Shown piece after piece: positions 30,427 to 41,377 of a stretch of DNA of 64,000 bases (position 1 is its first letter; each line of letters opens with the position of its first letter). Where the stretch lies: NCBI GenBank assembly GCA_037127315.1, contig JBBBDQ010001684.1:5134501-5198500 (forward strand), in the 5' to 3' direction. Source of the DNA: Ascarosepion bandense. Taxonomy: Eukaryota; Mollusca; Cephalopoda; Sepiida; Sepiidae. The notes under the pieces were generated by a model. It was not told where the DNA came from and searched no databases. It worked only from the letters and a program-made list of their open reading frames with translations. A program made the position numbers and the translations under genes.

Positions 30427-30740
30427 GGATGTGCGTTGTGGTGCAGTGGATATCGGCTCGGAACGAAAAATCGGGGTGCTGAGTTCGAATTCCAGTTGAA
30501 TTCTTTGCATTTACTTACGCACAAATACTCTTGGGAAAGGTATTAATCCGTCTCTTCCCTCCAGTTATGGCTTAAATAATAGGACAGATTGAGTTCTATA
30601 GCCTTGGCTGGCAACCCAACCAGTCTACCGTAGAAAGCAATGACAACCTACTGCAGGATAATCTTCTGTTTCAGTCAATCGTGTCTCTTTCGAGATATGA
30701 TATGATATGATATGATATGATATGATATGACTGACTGAAT
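30427..30740 (+). mobile_element. tRNA-derived SINE, family 1, with expanded hairpin
   Basis: Full-length family 1 copy. The 3' hairpin that normally reads GAGACATGATCGCC has become GAGATATGA followed by repeats of TATGA (about 30696-30728), after which the element ends GACTGACTGA. Confidence 0.9.
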
Positions 30741-30851
30741 ATAATAGTTAAAAACATGATTAAGGATTCTACTGGACATAAAGTGGGCGATCAGTTTTAT
30801 ATTGTTATGAAGTAATAAACTGATCCTCCACTAATTAATACTTAATAATAT

Positions 30852-31050
30852 AGTACATCTCTTCCCTCTCTAGCTATGAGTCAAATAATAGGACAGATTT
30901 GGTTCTATAGCCTTAATCGGCAACCAGTCTACAGCAGAAAGCAATGGCAGCCTACTGCGGGATAATCTTCTGCCTCGTCAGTCATCCGGGACATGATCGC
31001 CCAAAGCGTGTATCACGTATGACACTTAATTGACTGACTGACTTCTCTTA
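30852..31050 (+). mobile_element. tRNA-derived SINE, family 1, 5'-truncated
   Basis: Starts in the body (TCTCTTCCCTCTCTAGCTAT) and runs through CTACTGCGGGATAATCTTC to the tail TTAATTGACTGACTGAC. Head and promoter are missing. Confidence 0.88.
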
Positions 31051-31224
31051 GATTGGTTATCAATCAAAGCTGAAGAATCCAGTCAGTTTCTTTTGTATAT
31101 TTTTTCACACACCTTAAAAGGGGGAAGTGATGGTTTCACTTCCGAGAGTATTGCTATGTAAATGAATACAACAGACTCGGCTAACGTTTGAATCACCGAG
31201 TTTATTTTCTTGTCAGTAATAAAC

Positions 31225-31320
31225 AAATGATATGGTAATAGTAATCGGAGAATAGGGACTGAACATATGAGCAACGACGAAGTTTTAGAGAAAATAGAAA
31301 GAAAAAAGGAGATATATGGT
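31225..31320 (+). pseudogene. RTE-type LINE scrap
   Basis: RRIGTEHMSNDEVLEKIERK is the central RTE segment, ending where a SINE begins. Confidence 0.65.
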
Positions 31321-31570
31321 CAGTCAGTTGAGTGCCATACGTGATACATGCTTGGGCGATCAAATCTCAGAAGATTATCCCGCAGTAGGTTGCTATTATT
31401 TTCTACGGTAGACTAGTTGCCAGCCAAGGCTATAGGTTTCAGTCTGTCCTGTTATTTAACCAATTACTAGAGGGACGAGACAGATTAATACATTTCTCAA
31501 GGTTATTTGTGCGTATGTGAATGCAAGGAATTCAACTGGAATTCAAACTCGGCCCCCCCGAATTCTCGTC
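31320..31570 (-). mobile_element. tRNA-derived SINE, family 1
   Basis: The reverse complement shows GGGGCCGAGTTTGAATTCCA, the body and the CTTGGGCGATCA..CATACGTGATACATG end. The A box head is missing, and a perfect palindrome begins at its 5' boundary. Confidence 0.85.
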
Positions 31571-31610
31571 ACGGATCGTCAGGGAAAGCCAGCTTTCCCT
31601 GACGATCCGT
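31571..31610. repeat. perfect 19-bp palindrome
   Basis: ACGGATCGTCAGGGAAAGC (31571-31589), a two-base spacer, then its exact reverse complement (31592-31610). The right arm runs into sequence shared with 9710-9900 (CTGACGATCCG, then GTGAAACC). Confidence 0.95.
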
Positions 31611-31860
31611 TTAGGTGAAACCTAGGTAAGTTCGTCTGGCTCATTAGATGCTATTTATTTAGTTTGCTCTATATTTGTATTGAGCGCTTTCTGTTAAATG
31701 ATGACTCGTGTCGGGTTTTTTCTTTGGGCTTCGTGCTGATTTAGGTTCGAACACTTTTGACTGTCTTTCATGCCCTAAGCTCTTTCTTTTTTTACGACCA
31801 TTTTTTCCTTCGTTCGATAGTTTTTGAGGAAGGTTTTCGAAACGAGTATAAATATAATCT
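31600..31860 (+). repeat. dispersed repeat shared with 9710-9900
   Basis: CTGACGATCCG, TGAAACC, GGCTCA, TGTATTGAGCGCTTTCTGTT, GGGTTTTTTCTTTGGG and TTCGAACAC occur in the same order and spacing as at 9710-9870. This looks like the 3' region of a family 2-like SINE whose head has been lost. Confidence 0.7.
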
Positions 31861-31864
31861 CGTT

Positions 31865-31869
<5 letters not shown>

Positions 31870-31926
<57 letters not shown>
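31870..31926. repeat. (AT)n microsatellite
   Basis: About 57 bases of AT. Tyr-Ile repeats in overlapping frames come from it. Confidence 0.97.
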
Positions 31927-31930
<4 letters not shown>

Positions 31931-31979
31931 CAACCACCGCAGTGGTTGAATATATTCTTAAGTTCGACATTGAGTGAAT

Positions 31980-32469
31980 TTAGGTAGCTTTCAAGCTTCA
32001 CCACTAATTCAGTTCTCAATCAAATTTTAAAAAGTTTACAGTGGATACCGTCTTAACTACATTTTGAAAAATAAATTTTAAATTTTGGTTCAGTAGAAAA
32101 AAGTTACATCAAAATATGTGAAGTCCGAAAAGGGAGACTAATTACATAAGTACATAAGTGAGTGAGTGACTAACATAACGTTTCTCATAAGAAATCTTAT
32201 TCTTTATATCTTTTTTCTGTTTAACATTTTTGTATGCGGTTTTCAACATTTAAATTCTGATGATATCTTTTATAATTTTTGTCAATCAAACTTTGCTTAT
32301 CACCTATCATTTTATCAGAATTGATTATCAAAATTAATTACAGAAAATCAAGTTTTTATTCTTTTTTAAATCAATTGCATATAATTTTTTTATTTTTGAT
32401 ATTTTTAAATGCGGTTGTCAGCATTAAAATTATATTAAATTGATATCAATGCCTGGAAAAATCATGGAT
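31980..32469. other. no gene recognised
   Basis: Very AT-rich spacer preceding the foldback element. Confidence 0.4.
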
Positions 32470-32785
32470 TACATGGAAAAATGCGCGCATGAAAAGTAAT
32501 ATTCTTAAGATTGTATTAAACCTGGAAAAGAACAGGACAAGTTATTAAACCTGGAAAAGTAAAGGACAAGATAGTTCAGGGAAGTAAAAAATAAGAAATT
32601 TCTTATTTAAAATATTGCAGCTAAAAATAAAATCTAAATGCAATATTTTAAGTAAAAAAATTCTTATTTTTTACGTCACTAGAATATCTTGTCTTTTAAC
32701 AGGTTTAATAACTTGTCCTGTTCTTTTCAGGGTTTAATATAATCTTGAGAATATTACTTTTCAACTGCAAATTTTCCATGTAATA
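32470..32785. mobile_element. foldback (long inverted repeat) element
   Basis: Left arm 32470-32619 and right arm 32639-32785 are near-complete reverse complements, with a loop of about 20 bases. Each arm contains a duplicated ~29-base phrase (TTAAACCTGGAAAAG..GGACAAG) and the segment AAAAAATAAGAA. There is no coding sequence. It resembles a foldback MITE. Its ends abut ACATGGAAAA-like sequence and a TG array at 32789-32828. Confidence 0.88.
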
Positions 32786-32788
32786 TAT

Positions 32789-32828
32789 GTGTGTGTGTGT
32801 GTGTATGTGTGTGTGCGTGTGTGTGTGT
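32789..32828. repeat. (TG)n microsatellite
   Basis: GT repeats with TATG and TGCG interruptions, immediately after the foldback element. Confidence 0.92.
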
Positions 32829-33237
32829 CACTATTTGATAAAATGTTTTAGTCCTTTTGCCGCTACAAATGCTTTGGTTGACAAGTGTGTCTTTTAATGC
32901 TGAAAATACAATTACCTCTTCAGTTGCTAACAAATAGCAGCAGCAGCTAAATTGTTAGCAAAATCTGCTCAAATCTAAGTCATCATCTTCATTATATAAA
33001 ATTAACAACCATTAAACTGGTGGCTGTCATCTACTGGTTGTGTGTTCAATACCGGATACAGGTAGTAAAACAATTTAATATCGATTCAGCAGGAATGAGT
33101 AATAATCTTTATCATATGGGCGCCATATTTGATATCCTATTTCATATCAAGCAAAAAATGGGCAACTGAAGATGGCCAGAGGGCACCTGCCCAAAATTTT
33201 GTCTATGATAAAATCTATAATAATCAAAATGGGGACT

Positions 33238-33348
33238 GCTTACGACTAAATCACTTTGAAAAAGTGACTACTGTGCGATCCCCAAAGAAACATCGAGCTT
33301 GGTCAGTACCTAGATGGGTGACCACTTGCGAATACTCGGTGCTGTAAA
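33238..33348 (+). repeat. 5S rRNA-like head of a composite SINE
   Basis: Starts GCTTACGACTAAATCAC and ends TACTCGGTGCTGTAAA. The 3' half (CGAGCTTGGTCAGTACC, ATGGGTGACCACTTG) is well kept and the 5' half is eroded. A tRNA-like head begins six bases later. Confidence 0.75.
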
Positions 33349-33353
33349 TTTGG

Positions 33354-33500
33354 ATGTGCGGGTAGTGTAATGGATAATGGCTTAGAATTGTTAATCTGAG
33401 AGTCAAAATCCAATTCTGTATAAGTTCATTATGTTAATTTACGCGCACTTGGGAAAGGTATGAATCCATCTATTCTTCCCAGGTATGGGTTAATTAGTAA
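33354..33500 (+). mobile_element. tRNA-derived SINE, variant head
   Basis: GGATGTGCGGGTAGTGTAATGG resembles the A box end, followed by a weak B box and family 1-like AATTTACGCGCACTTGGGAA and CCATCTATTCTTCCCAGGTA blocks. It follows the 5S-like head, as at 16215. Confidence 0.7.
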
Positions 33501-34164
33501 GATTTGAATTATTATCTAAAAAGAATCTTACAATCTAAAAATATTTCTGGCTTTAAATAACCTGCAAAGTGTTGATAAGCCGTACAAAAACGAATCAATT
33601 AAATCAAAAACCAACGATGTCTCATTATGCCTACAATAATTAAGATGAAAAGAAAAGTTCGAAAAAAGATTGGTTCAGAAAAATCGGTTCGTATTATTAT
33701 CAGCATAGGACAATTTTTTTTTAATTCTGTATATGAGGTTTGGATCCTCAGAATCATCTGCACAGCTATTTGCTAAACCAGAACAATTTTACGTTTTCAA
33801 AACTTCCAGAAACAATTTTTTGGCACATCTTATCTAAATGCAAACTGTAGATTCCAATCTTGGTAGCTAGAAAATATTTCAGTTCTTTCTGCAACGAAAC
33901 CATCAATTACGTTTTTCATGATGTGACAAATTTCTTGTCAGTCACGCATTTGCGCCCCGCATTCGATCACAGCATTTGCCTTCTTTCAGCAATCAATCTC
34001 AGTGTTTCACATTTATTCTTTCTTACGTTAAGTGTTTCTTGACAGCACATTTCATGTAAGAAAAAAAAACTTTCAAAATATCAAGATAAACAGCTTTTTC
34101 TTTCAAATTAACTTTTCCCTCCTAGAATATTTTTTTTTTGCTCTGGTTAATAAAATATTGCATA
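33501..34164. other. no gene recognised
   Basis: AT-rich. A 60-codon frame at 33860-34042 has no support. Confidence 0.4.
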
Positions 34165-34300
34165 TTAGAGACACGGAAGAGTAATAGATTGTACTTCCGA
34201 TTGAGGAATCGTAAAGATGAGTTTGAATTCCAATCGAGTTCATTATATTCACTTACGTGCTAATACTCTTGGGAAAGATATGAATCCATCTCTTCTATTT
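34165..34300 (+). mobile_element. tRNA-derived SINE, partial
   Basis: GTTTGAATTCCAATCGAGTT (B box), then CACTTACGTGCTAATACTCT and CCATCTCTTCT as in family 1. The head is eroded. Confidence 0.7.
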
Positions 34301-34325
34301 TTCTTATTATTACGTTTGCTTATTA

Positions 34326-34680
34326 GGAGGCATGATAGAGTAATGGATTGCAGCTCTGATCGCGAAATCGGAGACAAGAGTTCGAATTTCATTCGGTTTC
34401 ACTGACTTACACGCAATACTTCACTTAACCTTGAGAAAAATTTGTAATCCATCTGCGTCCTGTGGTCTTAGTTAACAACAAGTCTAGAAGGAAAAATAAC
34501 TTCAATCCATCTGTCGCTTTTAAATCTTGTCTAACTTTTAAGACGGATTAAACTCAACATCATCGGTGCAAAAAGTACTGGCAACCCATTGTTCTTTTCT
34601 CCTATGAATGTCACCATAAACCACAATTGTAAGGTGGAGGAGAATGGTGACTACAGCGGCCCCGAATGCACTGACTTAAT
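34326..34680 (+). mobile_element. tRNA-derived SINE, divergent family
   Basis: GCATGATAGAGTAATGG (A box end) and GAGTTCGAATTTCATTCGG (B box), followed by a longer body than family 1 (ACATCATCGGTGCAAAAAG, GGTGGAGGAGAATGGTGACT). The end resembles CCCCGAATGCACTGACTT. The same final phrase recurs loosely at 34900-34930. Confidence 0.6.
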
Positions 34681-34725
34681 AAGTGAGGATGAATGATGTC
34701 AAAATATTTCTTCCCACAATCTACA

Positions 34726-34757
34726 AAATAAATAAATAAATAAATAAATAAATAAAA
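34726..34757. repeat. (AAAT)n microsatellite
   Basis: About eight AAAT repeats. Confidence 0.93.
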
Positions 34758-34759
34758 TT

Positions 34760-35459
34760 ACTATAAAATCTAAATAAAAACATTGCTATAAAAATAAGTT
34801 TTCATTTTAAAATGATACTAGTATTGTCTAGGATTCACGGCGGAAAATATGATGCAGATTAATTTAATGTCCACCAGGAGCCTTGGTCTAAGAGTTGATC
34901 TTTTGCGATCCCAATATGTACTGACTTCATCAATGCATTTTTAGTAGTCGGTCTCATCTCAGAGCTTAAAAAATAAAAACAACTTACGAGTCTCGGGAGT
35001 TGATCTAAGAGGTAGCCTCAAAGTCACTAAGTGCAGATTAAGGCCTCAAAGATACCGGTGATCTCAAATATAAACTAGAAAGAGAACCCAACTGGACTTA
35101 AAATTTACTTAAACAAGACAACAAGATAACAGGAAGTTATAAACACGCAACTTACGAACTTTCAAAGAAAGACCCGAAACCACATAATCTTGATTCGGCC
35201 GACATTAATTTCTAGCGGAGTCCATATTTTACGCATAAAGAATTTTCTTTCATATTCTTGTTGAGCATTTTTAACATAATATTATATGACCACCATCGTT
35301 CATTTCAGCCGAGTTGACTTTCTCATTTAAATGCTTTAAAAATCTGAGAAAACCATCCAGTTTTTCATGTAGAGTTTTTACTTTATGTAGGATTAAGCCA
35401 GTGTCTGTCTAGAGGACTTCAGTATAAAAGAAACCATTCTTTTAAAAATTTAGTAAATT
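34760..35459. other. no gene recognised
   Basis: AT-rich with SINE-like scraps only. Confidence 0.4.
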
Positions 35460-35690
35460 TAGCCTTTTTTTTAAAGATAAATGTTTTCCGAATTTTGATG
35501 TTTTATTCCGAAGAATAAAGTATAAAAAGGCCCCATCTTTTTCTTTTTTTTTTTTTGAAAGAGGAATTTTTTCGCATTTTGATGCTTTTATTCCGAAGAA
35601 CAGGTAAAGTATTAAAAGGCTTCGTCCCTTTTTTGAAAGAGGAACTTTTTCGCATTTTATTCGAAAGAATATGTAAAGTTGCCTAAATGA
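35460..35690. repeat. imperfect tandem triplication
   Basis: ATTCCGAAGAA at 35505 and 35590 and ATTCGAAAGAA at 35659, each preceded by TTTTCGCATTTT-like and followed by TAAAGT-like sequence. On the minus strand the repeats read CEKVPLSKKGRS / CEKIPLSKKKKE in one frame. Spacing is uneven (85 and 69). Confidence 0.65.
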
Positions 35691-35699
35691 GTCCATACC

Positions 35700-36514
35700 A
35701 ATGTAAGGACGTAAAGTATCAGCGAAGATACTTTCATTACTGAAAAACTTATTTTACACAATTTATATTCGAACTATTGTCCTCATTTTTGTGGTCATTT
35801 TTGAGGCCTTTCTTAGGTGTATATCAATTTGGATAACCTGCAGTGAATTCCGAACTGAACATTTTATTCAATCTACTGGGTGGGAAAACTTCTCGTTCCA
35901 CTGCTTATGTCTAGGATATCGTGTAGTTTTTTACTTTTATTTAGCATTGTTCAGTTATTAATCGCCCATTTCCCCTAAGTGTGAGTACACACTGCTCGAA
36001 CCAGGAATTGAACTCACAGTCATTATGTTACCAACTTAAAAAAACGCTTTTATCCACTAAGTTATTGTTCCATATTTTGTTTTATATTGATTTTCTCAAA
36101 ATGCAGTTTTGTTTCAATCTAAGAATCTTAAGTATAAAATTATTTAATGTTAATTGCATAAAACATGAATTCCTATTACTCAATTATACTAACTTTGTGA
36201 GTCTGTGCACACCTGGTTGGGAACAAATGCGCAGAGTTCGCGGTTCAGAGCTTGTGCCCCATTTTAGAGAGTTGCAAAATTTTAGTCCTGAGATGACATG
36301 TTTTCTAATGAGACTATATTGTTTGAGAATCTATATGATAATCGACGTGCGATAGCTTCGTCCAATAGCTGCTTTATAATATCCTGGGAGTAAAAAGCTT
36401 CGATCAGCAAGGTTCAATACAAACTGTTTCACGTAAAGCAATAAAATCTGTCGGATATTTTACATACCTAGAAATCAAAATCAATTATACTGAAAAGGAT
36501 GTGATAATACGCAT
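35700..36514. other. no gene recognised
   Basis: A 124-codon plus-strand frame (35981-36355) lacks motifs and protein-like composition. Nothing else is seen. Confidence 0.4.
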
Positions 36515-37050
36515 CAAATTCAAATATCTGGGAGGTGTTTTATCAGAAGACGGAAAGTTCGACACAGAGATCCGAAGGTGAATTGGCATGGCAAAGAACG
36601 CGTTTCAGAAGCTGAGTAGAGTATTAAGAGACATGAAACTTTCGCTAGAAACAAAGGAAAGCGTAGTGGATTGTTATGTGATATCAGTTCTTCAATATGG
36701 CAGTGAATGCTGGAAAGATGAAGGAAGCTACGGAAATGTGGTTCTACCGAAGGATGCTGCGAATATCATGAGTCGAGCATGTGAGCAATGATGAGGTTTT
36801 GGAAAGGAAATTAATACTGAACATTAGGAAAAGACAGCAGAGGTTCCTGGGACATGCAATGAGGAAGGAGGGCTTGGAGAACCTGATACTAACAGTCCAG
36901 ATAGAGGGAAAAAGAGACAGGTGAAAGCAGCGGATAATATATTTGAGCAGGTGGATGAGAGAACGGAGATTGCGTGGTGTAACTGGAGAAAGGGATAGGG
37001 AGACGTGGAAAGCCATGATCGCCTACGTCCTGAAAGGACAAGGCACATAG
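36515..37050 (+). pseudogene. RTE-type LINE, C-terminal RT fragment and 3' end
   Basis: FKYLGGVLSEDGKFDTEIRR, IGMAKNAFQKLSRVLRDMKL, KESVVDCYVISVLQYGSECW, a deletion, MRKEGLENLILTVQIEGKR-like residues, and the terminal AAAGCCATGATCGCCTACGT. Then comes GGCACATAG with a long GAA array. Stops and deletions show it is dead. Confidence 0.9.
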
Positions 37051-37102
37051 AAGAAGAAGAAGAAGAAGAAGAAGAAGAAGAAGAAGAAGAAGAAGAAGAA
37101 TA
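37051..37102. repeat. (GAA)n tail of the RTE copy
   Basis: About seventeen GAA triplets directly continue the 3' end of the RTE fragment. Confidence 0.95.
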
Positions 37103-37104
37103 CG

Positions 37105-38246
37105 CATGGCGAAAGCGTGGGTCGCCTTAATAAAATTAATGCAATGTGTAAATCTGATCGTCCAGACAACGCCAAACAGAGCTTCATTTGTGCCACTGTA
37201 TAGTCGGTTTTAATGTATGGTGTCATTTACTAAATCTCTTGCATCTAAGCCTGATGGAGTTTACACTCGGATGTTAATAGTTATACTTAACATATAATCT
37301 TAGTGACAACATTAAATTAAATTACAGTTCTATAAAACCTTCCTTGAAATTTCAACAATTTTACGCGAAGGCAGAATGTACTTTGGCGGACAATGTTGGC
37401 AAGAAAAACAAGGACTTGCTAGTAATCTAGACATTGCGCTAGACGGGTTAGTAGGTCAGTAACCACCTACATTGACCAACTATGTCATGACAAATGATGC
37501 CACTCTAATGACCTTTCGACCTCGATGCAAAACAGTGATGATTAGCGTGACAGACTCATTAATGTTCGAGCTAGCTCAACTGAATAAATAATAAGTTTTT
37601 ACTTTTGTTACGACTGATGGCTCTTAAATCATGAAGAACATTAGTAGGCACTGTCGCATACATTTTTAACAAGGTAACGTTTATTGATGAAAAAACTATT
37701 TTCATTGCTGTTTGCTGACACGCAAAAAAAAAAAAAGGAAACAAAACAAATAAAATAAATGCCATGTTCCTCATGTTGCATTTTGCTATCGGCACACTGA
37801 TGAGCTCATTCATCGTTTTTATTTAAGGCATTCAAAATATCTACGGCAACTCAGAATAATAATGTTAAACACGAATTTTAAATTAGAATATTTTATGCCA
37901 TTTTACAGAGATCAATTTGCACATTCCAAGAAATAGAAAGACCCACAAACGGAGAGCGTACTTCGGTTTACGCCCTTTTAGAATAATAACGACGTGATTA
38001 TCGGCTTACGTTAAAAATGATTCCCGTCAAGACGATCGGAAGAACTTCCAAACGTGAACAGACTATCGCTGATTTTATTTCAAAGAATTCTTCTCCACTC
38101 GTATGAGATTGTTTTGTAAGGTCTAAAAAAGTTCAAAAAGTGATTTTGGTTAGCATTTATTGTCCCACGAAATCCCCACTGATTTCAGTAGAATTTCTTT
38201 TCTTGAAATCCGATTAAGGAACGCTTTAATTCACTCTAATATATTT
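37105..38246. other. no gene recognised
   Basis: AT-rich sequence. An 80-codon minus-strand frame (37571-37813) is hydrophobic and unsupported. Confidence 0.4.
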
Positions 38247-39697
38247 TTTAAATCATTTCACCCCGAGCAAGGCAGAAATGCCACTGATGTGCGGTGGGCT
38301 ACATAACTGTAAAAAGATTATTTAGAAGAGAGTGAGGAGTACAGGCCAGTTAGAAAAGAGCAATAGAAAGATAGAATGCAGGTGTGATGACAGTTACATA
38401 GGTGGAGGGAAAGGGAAGGATATACGGGGTGGGGAGAGAGCTAGAATACAGTGGTTAATAGATGAGTATTGACATTGCATTTAAATTCTTGGAGGTTGTA
38501 GCCATCAGGAAAGCAAGAATATAGGGAGCGAGTTCCACAGGCGGGAAGTGCGAGAGAAGAAGCTGCAGGTGTAGAATTGTCGTCTGCATTTTGCTAACCT
38601 AACTGTGAATGGGTGGGACCCAGTTGCCAATCTGGTTGCACGAGTAAACATCTGTTGTGGAGGCACCAGTGACTTAAGTTCGTCCGAGCAGAAGCCATGA
38701 AAGTATTTATAGAACAGACAAAGGAAGGCCACATTTCATCGGTGGGGAAGTGGCTGCAGTCGAGCCGCCAAGTCAGTACCTATCACATTACAGACTCTCC
38801 TTTGGAGGCTGTCGAGAACACTGAGGTGAACGGCAGGGGCGCCTGACCATAAATGGCAGCAGTACTCCATGCACGGACGGATGGTTGACTTGTATATATG
38901 CAGGATGGATTCAGGCGGAAAAACATCCTGGATCGGCATAATGACCGAACCTTCTTAGCAGTGGATTTAGCTATGGATTCGATGTAGTGGTTCCATTTGA
39001 GGTCTGAAGAGAGGGTAAGGCCGAGGAGGCGCAGTGTATTGCTCACAGGGAGAATCGCTTGGTCCATGCTTATGGGAGGCAGGAGAGGTTGCCTGTAATG
39101 GTTGACAGACAACAGATTGGTCTTAGACGCATTGAAGTTGACAAGCCACTTCTTGCCCCAATTCACCACAGAGTGTAGATCCTGTTCAAGGTCAGTAGCG
39201 AGATTATGTCTATCTGCTGCGACAGGTTTCTTACTGGTGCGGCAGTATATTGTAGTGTGATCTGCGTAGATGCCTACATGGCCCTTGATCACGTTGATGG
39301 AAATAAGGAAGAGCTTCGGGCCCAGGATAGAGCCCTGTGGGACACCAGCATTCGTGCTGTAGGATGAAGAGGCATGCCCATTCAAAAAGACCTTCATTTT
39401 GCGGTTATTTAAAAAAAGATTGGATTAGGTCAAGCAGGCGACCAGTAATACTGTAACCCCGTAGCTTGCATAGAAAGCCAGAGTGCCAAACCCTGTCAAA
39501 AGCCTTGGAGATGTCCAGAGCAACCGCGCGAGCCTCGTCAGACTCATCAAGAGTCTGGAGCATGTACTCCGTTACGGTTGTTAGCAAGTCGGCCGTGGAC
39601 CTGGCAAAGCGGAATCCATATTGCCTGTCAGAGAAGAGTTTGTGGGCAGTAAGATGTTGAACTATATATCCGGACTCACTTTTCCTTAAATCCAAGT
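38247..39697 (-). pseudogene. jockey-type LINE, 5'-truncated copy
   Basis: Same family as the intact LINE at 46111-49560. The minus strand begins inside RT: VQHLTAHKLFSDRQYGFRFA, ALDISKAFDRVWHSGFLCKL, GVPQGSILGPKLF, then IYADHTTIY, where the second Asp of YADD is His. The thumb and tail run through ASLCLFYKYFHGFCSDE-like residues to LWNSLP. At least three frameshifts occur. The 3' UTR ends at 38247 in the same CACCCCGAGCAAGGC block (plus strand). The 5' truncation abuts an ATT array. Confidence 0.93.
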
Positions 39698-39702
39698 GCC
39701 AC

Positions 39703-39727
39703 TATTATTATTATTATTATTATTATC
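39703..39727. repeat. (TTA)n microsatellite
   Basis: About eight TTA triplets where the LINE is truncated. Confidence 0.93.
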
Positions 39728-40140
39728 TATTTATTTATTTACACATAACCAAGTTCTTGTCTTCTCTTTAAACACCTCGATTATTGTTTTATACTTTGTT
39801 ATTCGAATCAGCATGCTCGTCTCAATTCTTCTCAGATGTCATTCATTGTCATCTCTAAAAGTATATGTCATCGTTCTTGCAATACTGAACAAGACTTATT
39901 ACTCAAAAACAGTTAAACAATATATTTTCATCCGTGCATACAATTCCCACCATCAATCTATGAAAGTAGTTGTCAATATCAGCAAAACTGTTAATAGAAT
40001 CACCCAACCCCGTAAACTGACTGAAACTAAAAGAAGACCGGAATATAGCACGTTGTGAGTATAACAATTAAAATGATCATACGGCTCAAAATAAGGCATA
40101 TAATATCAAAGTCGTATATGTCAATATACTGTGAACTTTT
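39728..40140. other. no gene recognised
   Basis: AT-rich sequence. The frame at 39696-40058 starts in the TTA array and has no motif. Confidence 0.4.
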
Positions 40141-40321
40141 CCAGTGGATTATGAGACCTCATCCGGCTAGGTCTTGAATCTGTGGTTTCAGTATGAAAAA
40201 CATCTATGATATCTCAAGTTCATTCCAGTGAAATAATATACAATCAAATACTAAAGATGCAAAAAAAAAAAAAAAAAAAATGGTCGGCTCATTGTATCAC
40301 CACTCCAGAAAGTAATTAACT
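40141..40321 (+). repeat. ~180-bp inverted repeat, left arm (SINE-like)
   Basis: Near-exact reverse complement of 41377-41553. It contains a Pol III B box-like GGCTAGGTCTTGAATC and an internal A tract (40260-40280). Confidence 0.9.
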
Positions 40322-40343
40322 TATTCAGTAATGCGCTATCAAT

Positions 40344-40365
40344 CTCTCTCTCTCTCTCTCTCTTT
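40344..40365. repeat. (CT)n microsatellite
   Basis: A pure CT run followed by a short T run. Confidence 0.93.
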
Positions 40366-40464
40366 TTTTTACAAAAGATAAGATTAAGCCAAAGATGAAT
40401 CCTCCCTTTCCAACTTTGATAAAGTTCAAAGTCGTTTAGCGGTCTTGTGGAGGAAAACTTCTGT

Positions 40465-40735
40465 TCCACTCTGCAGCCTCTTTCTACACAGGTGCAAAGT
40501 TGCTAGCCTTTGGCCGGTTCCATAATAAATGTTCAGATGAGCACTGTTTTGTTCCATCAAGTTATATCTTTAAAATTAGAGCACGCCATGCTACTTCCAT
40601 GGAGTTTAATCAACCATATTTTCTCCATATTTTAAATGTAAGGAAAAAGTTTCACTCAGACATCTTCCCCTCCACCAAGAATTGCTACTTTGTGAAACAG
40701 AATCGTGTGGATATTTTGCTGAACACAAAATATTA
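40465..40735 (+). pseudogene. jockey/CR1-type LINE, 3'-terminal fragment
   Basis: One frame gives LAFGRFHNKCSDEHCFVPSS, ARHATSMEFNQPYFLHILNV and RKKFHSDIFPSTKNCYF. This is the divergent family also seen at 6715, 7820 and 30185. Confidence 0.7.
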
Positions 40736-41096
40736 AGAGAAAGGAAAGGGTCATTCGTTATCTATCCTACCTATCTTCAATTCTTACCACGTTCTGTCAT
40801 TCGTATTATCGCACCTCATTCATCATCAAGATTTGGACTGTAACCCTCTATTTTGACTCTCTCGCGAGTGTTGCAATGAGTGAACTTTAATAGAATAAAT
40901 AAGTAGTGTTTTACAGGATGGAGTTACTATCCTCACATCTATCCGTTTTTAAATTCAGAATTGCTCTTCTCTTAGATTGGTTTCCAGGTGATAACCTATA
41001 AGTGGGGCTCATACCCTTTCCCCAAGGATTTTTGTAAGAAAGTGAACGCAACCGCCCAGACTCGAATTTGAACTCGTTGATAACCGCTACGCTCCG

Positions 41097-41377
41097 AGTC
41101 AGTCAGTTAAGTGCCATACGTGAAACACGCTTGGGCGATCATGTCTCAAAAGAGACATGACTGACTGGCCAGAAGATTATCCCGCAGTAGGTTGCCATTG
41201 CTTTCTGCGGTAGACTGGTTGCCAGCCAAGGCTATAGAACCCAATCTGTTCTATTATTTAACCCATAACTGGAAGGAATAGACGGATTAATACCTTTCCG
41301 AAGGGTATTTGTGCGTAAGTGAATGCAATGAATTCAACTGGAATTCGAACTCGGCTCCCCGATTTCTCGTTCCGAGT
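41097..41377 (-). mobile_element. tRNA-derived SINE, family 1, head replaced
   Basis: The reverse complement has CTCGGAACGAGAAATCGGG, the B box and the full body to CTTAACTGACTGACT. The hairpin loop is AAAA. The first ~30 bases including the A box are missing. Instead the 180-bp repeat arm at 41377-41553 joins directly. Confidence 0.87.

Noticed and set aside
31659..31987. Frames with long Tyr-Ile repeats on both strands
   Set aside because: Produced by the AT microsatellite at 31870-31926.
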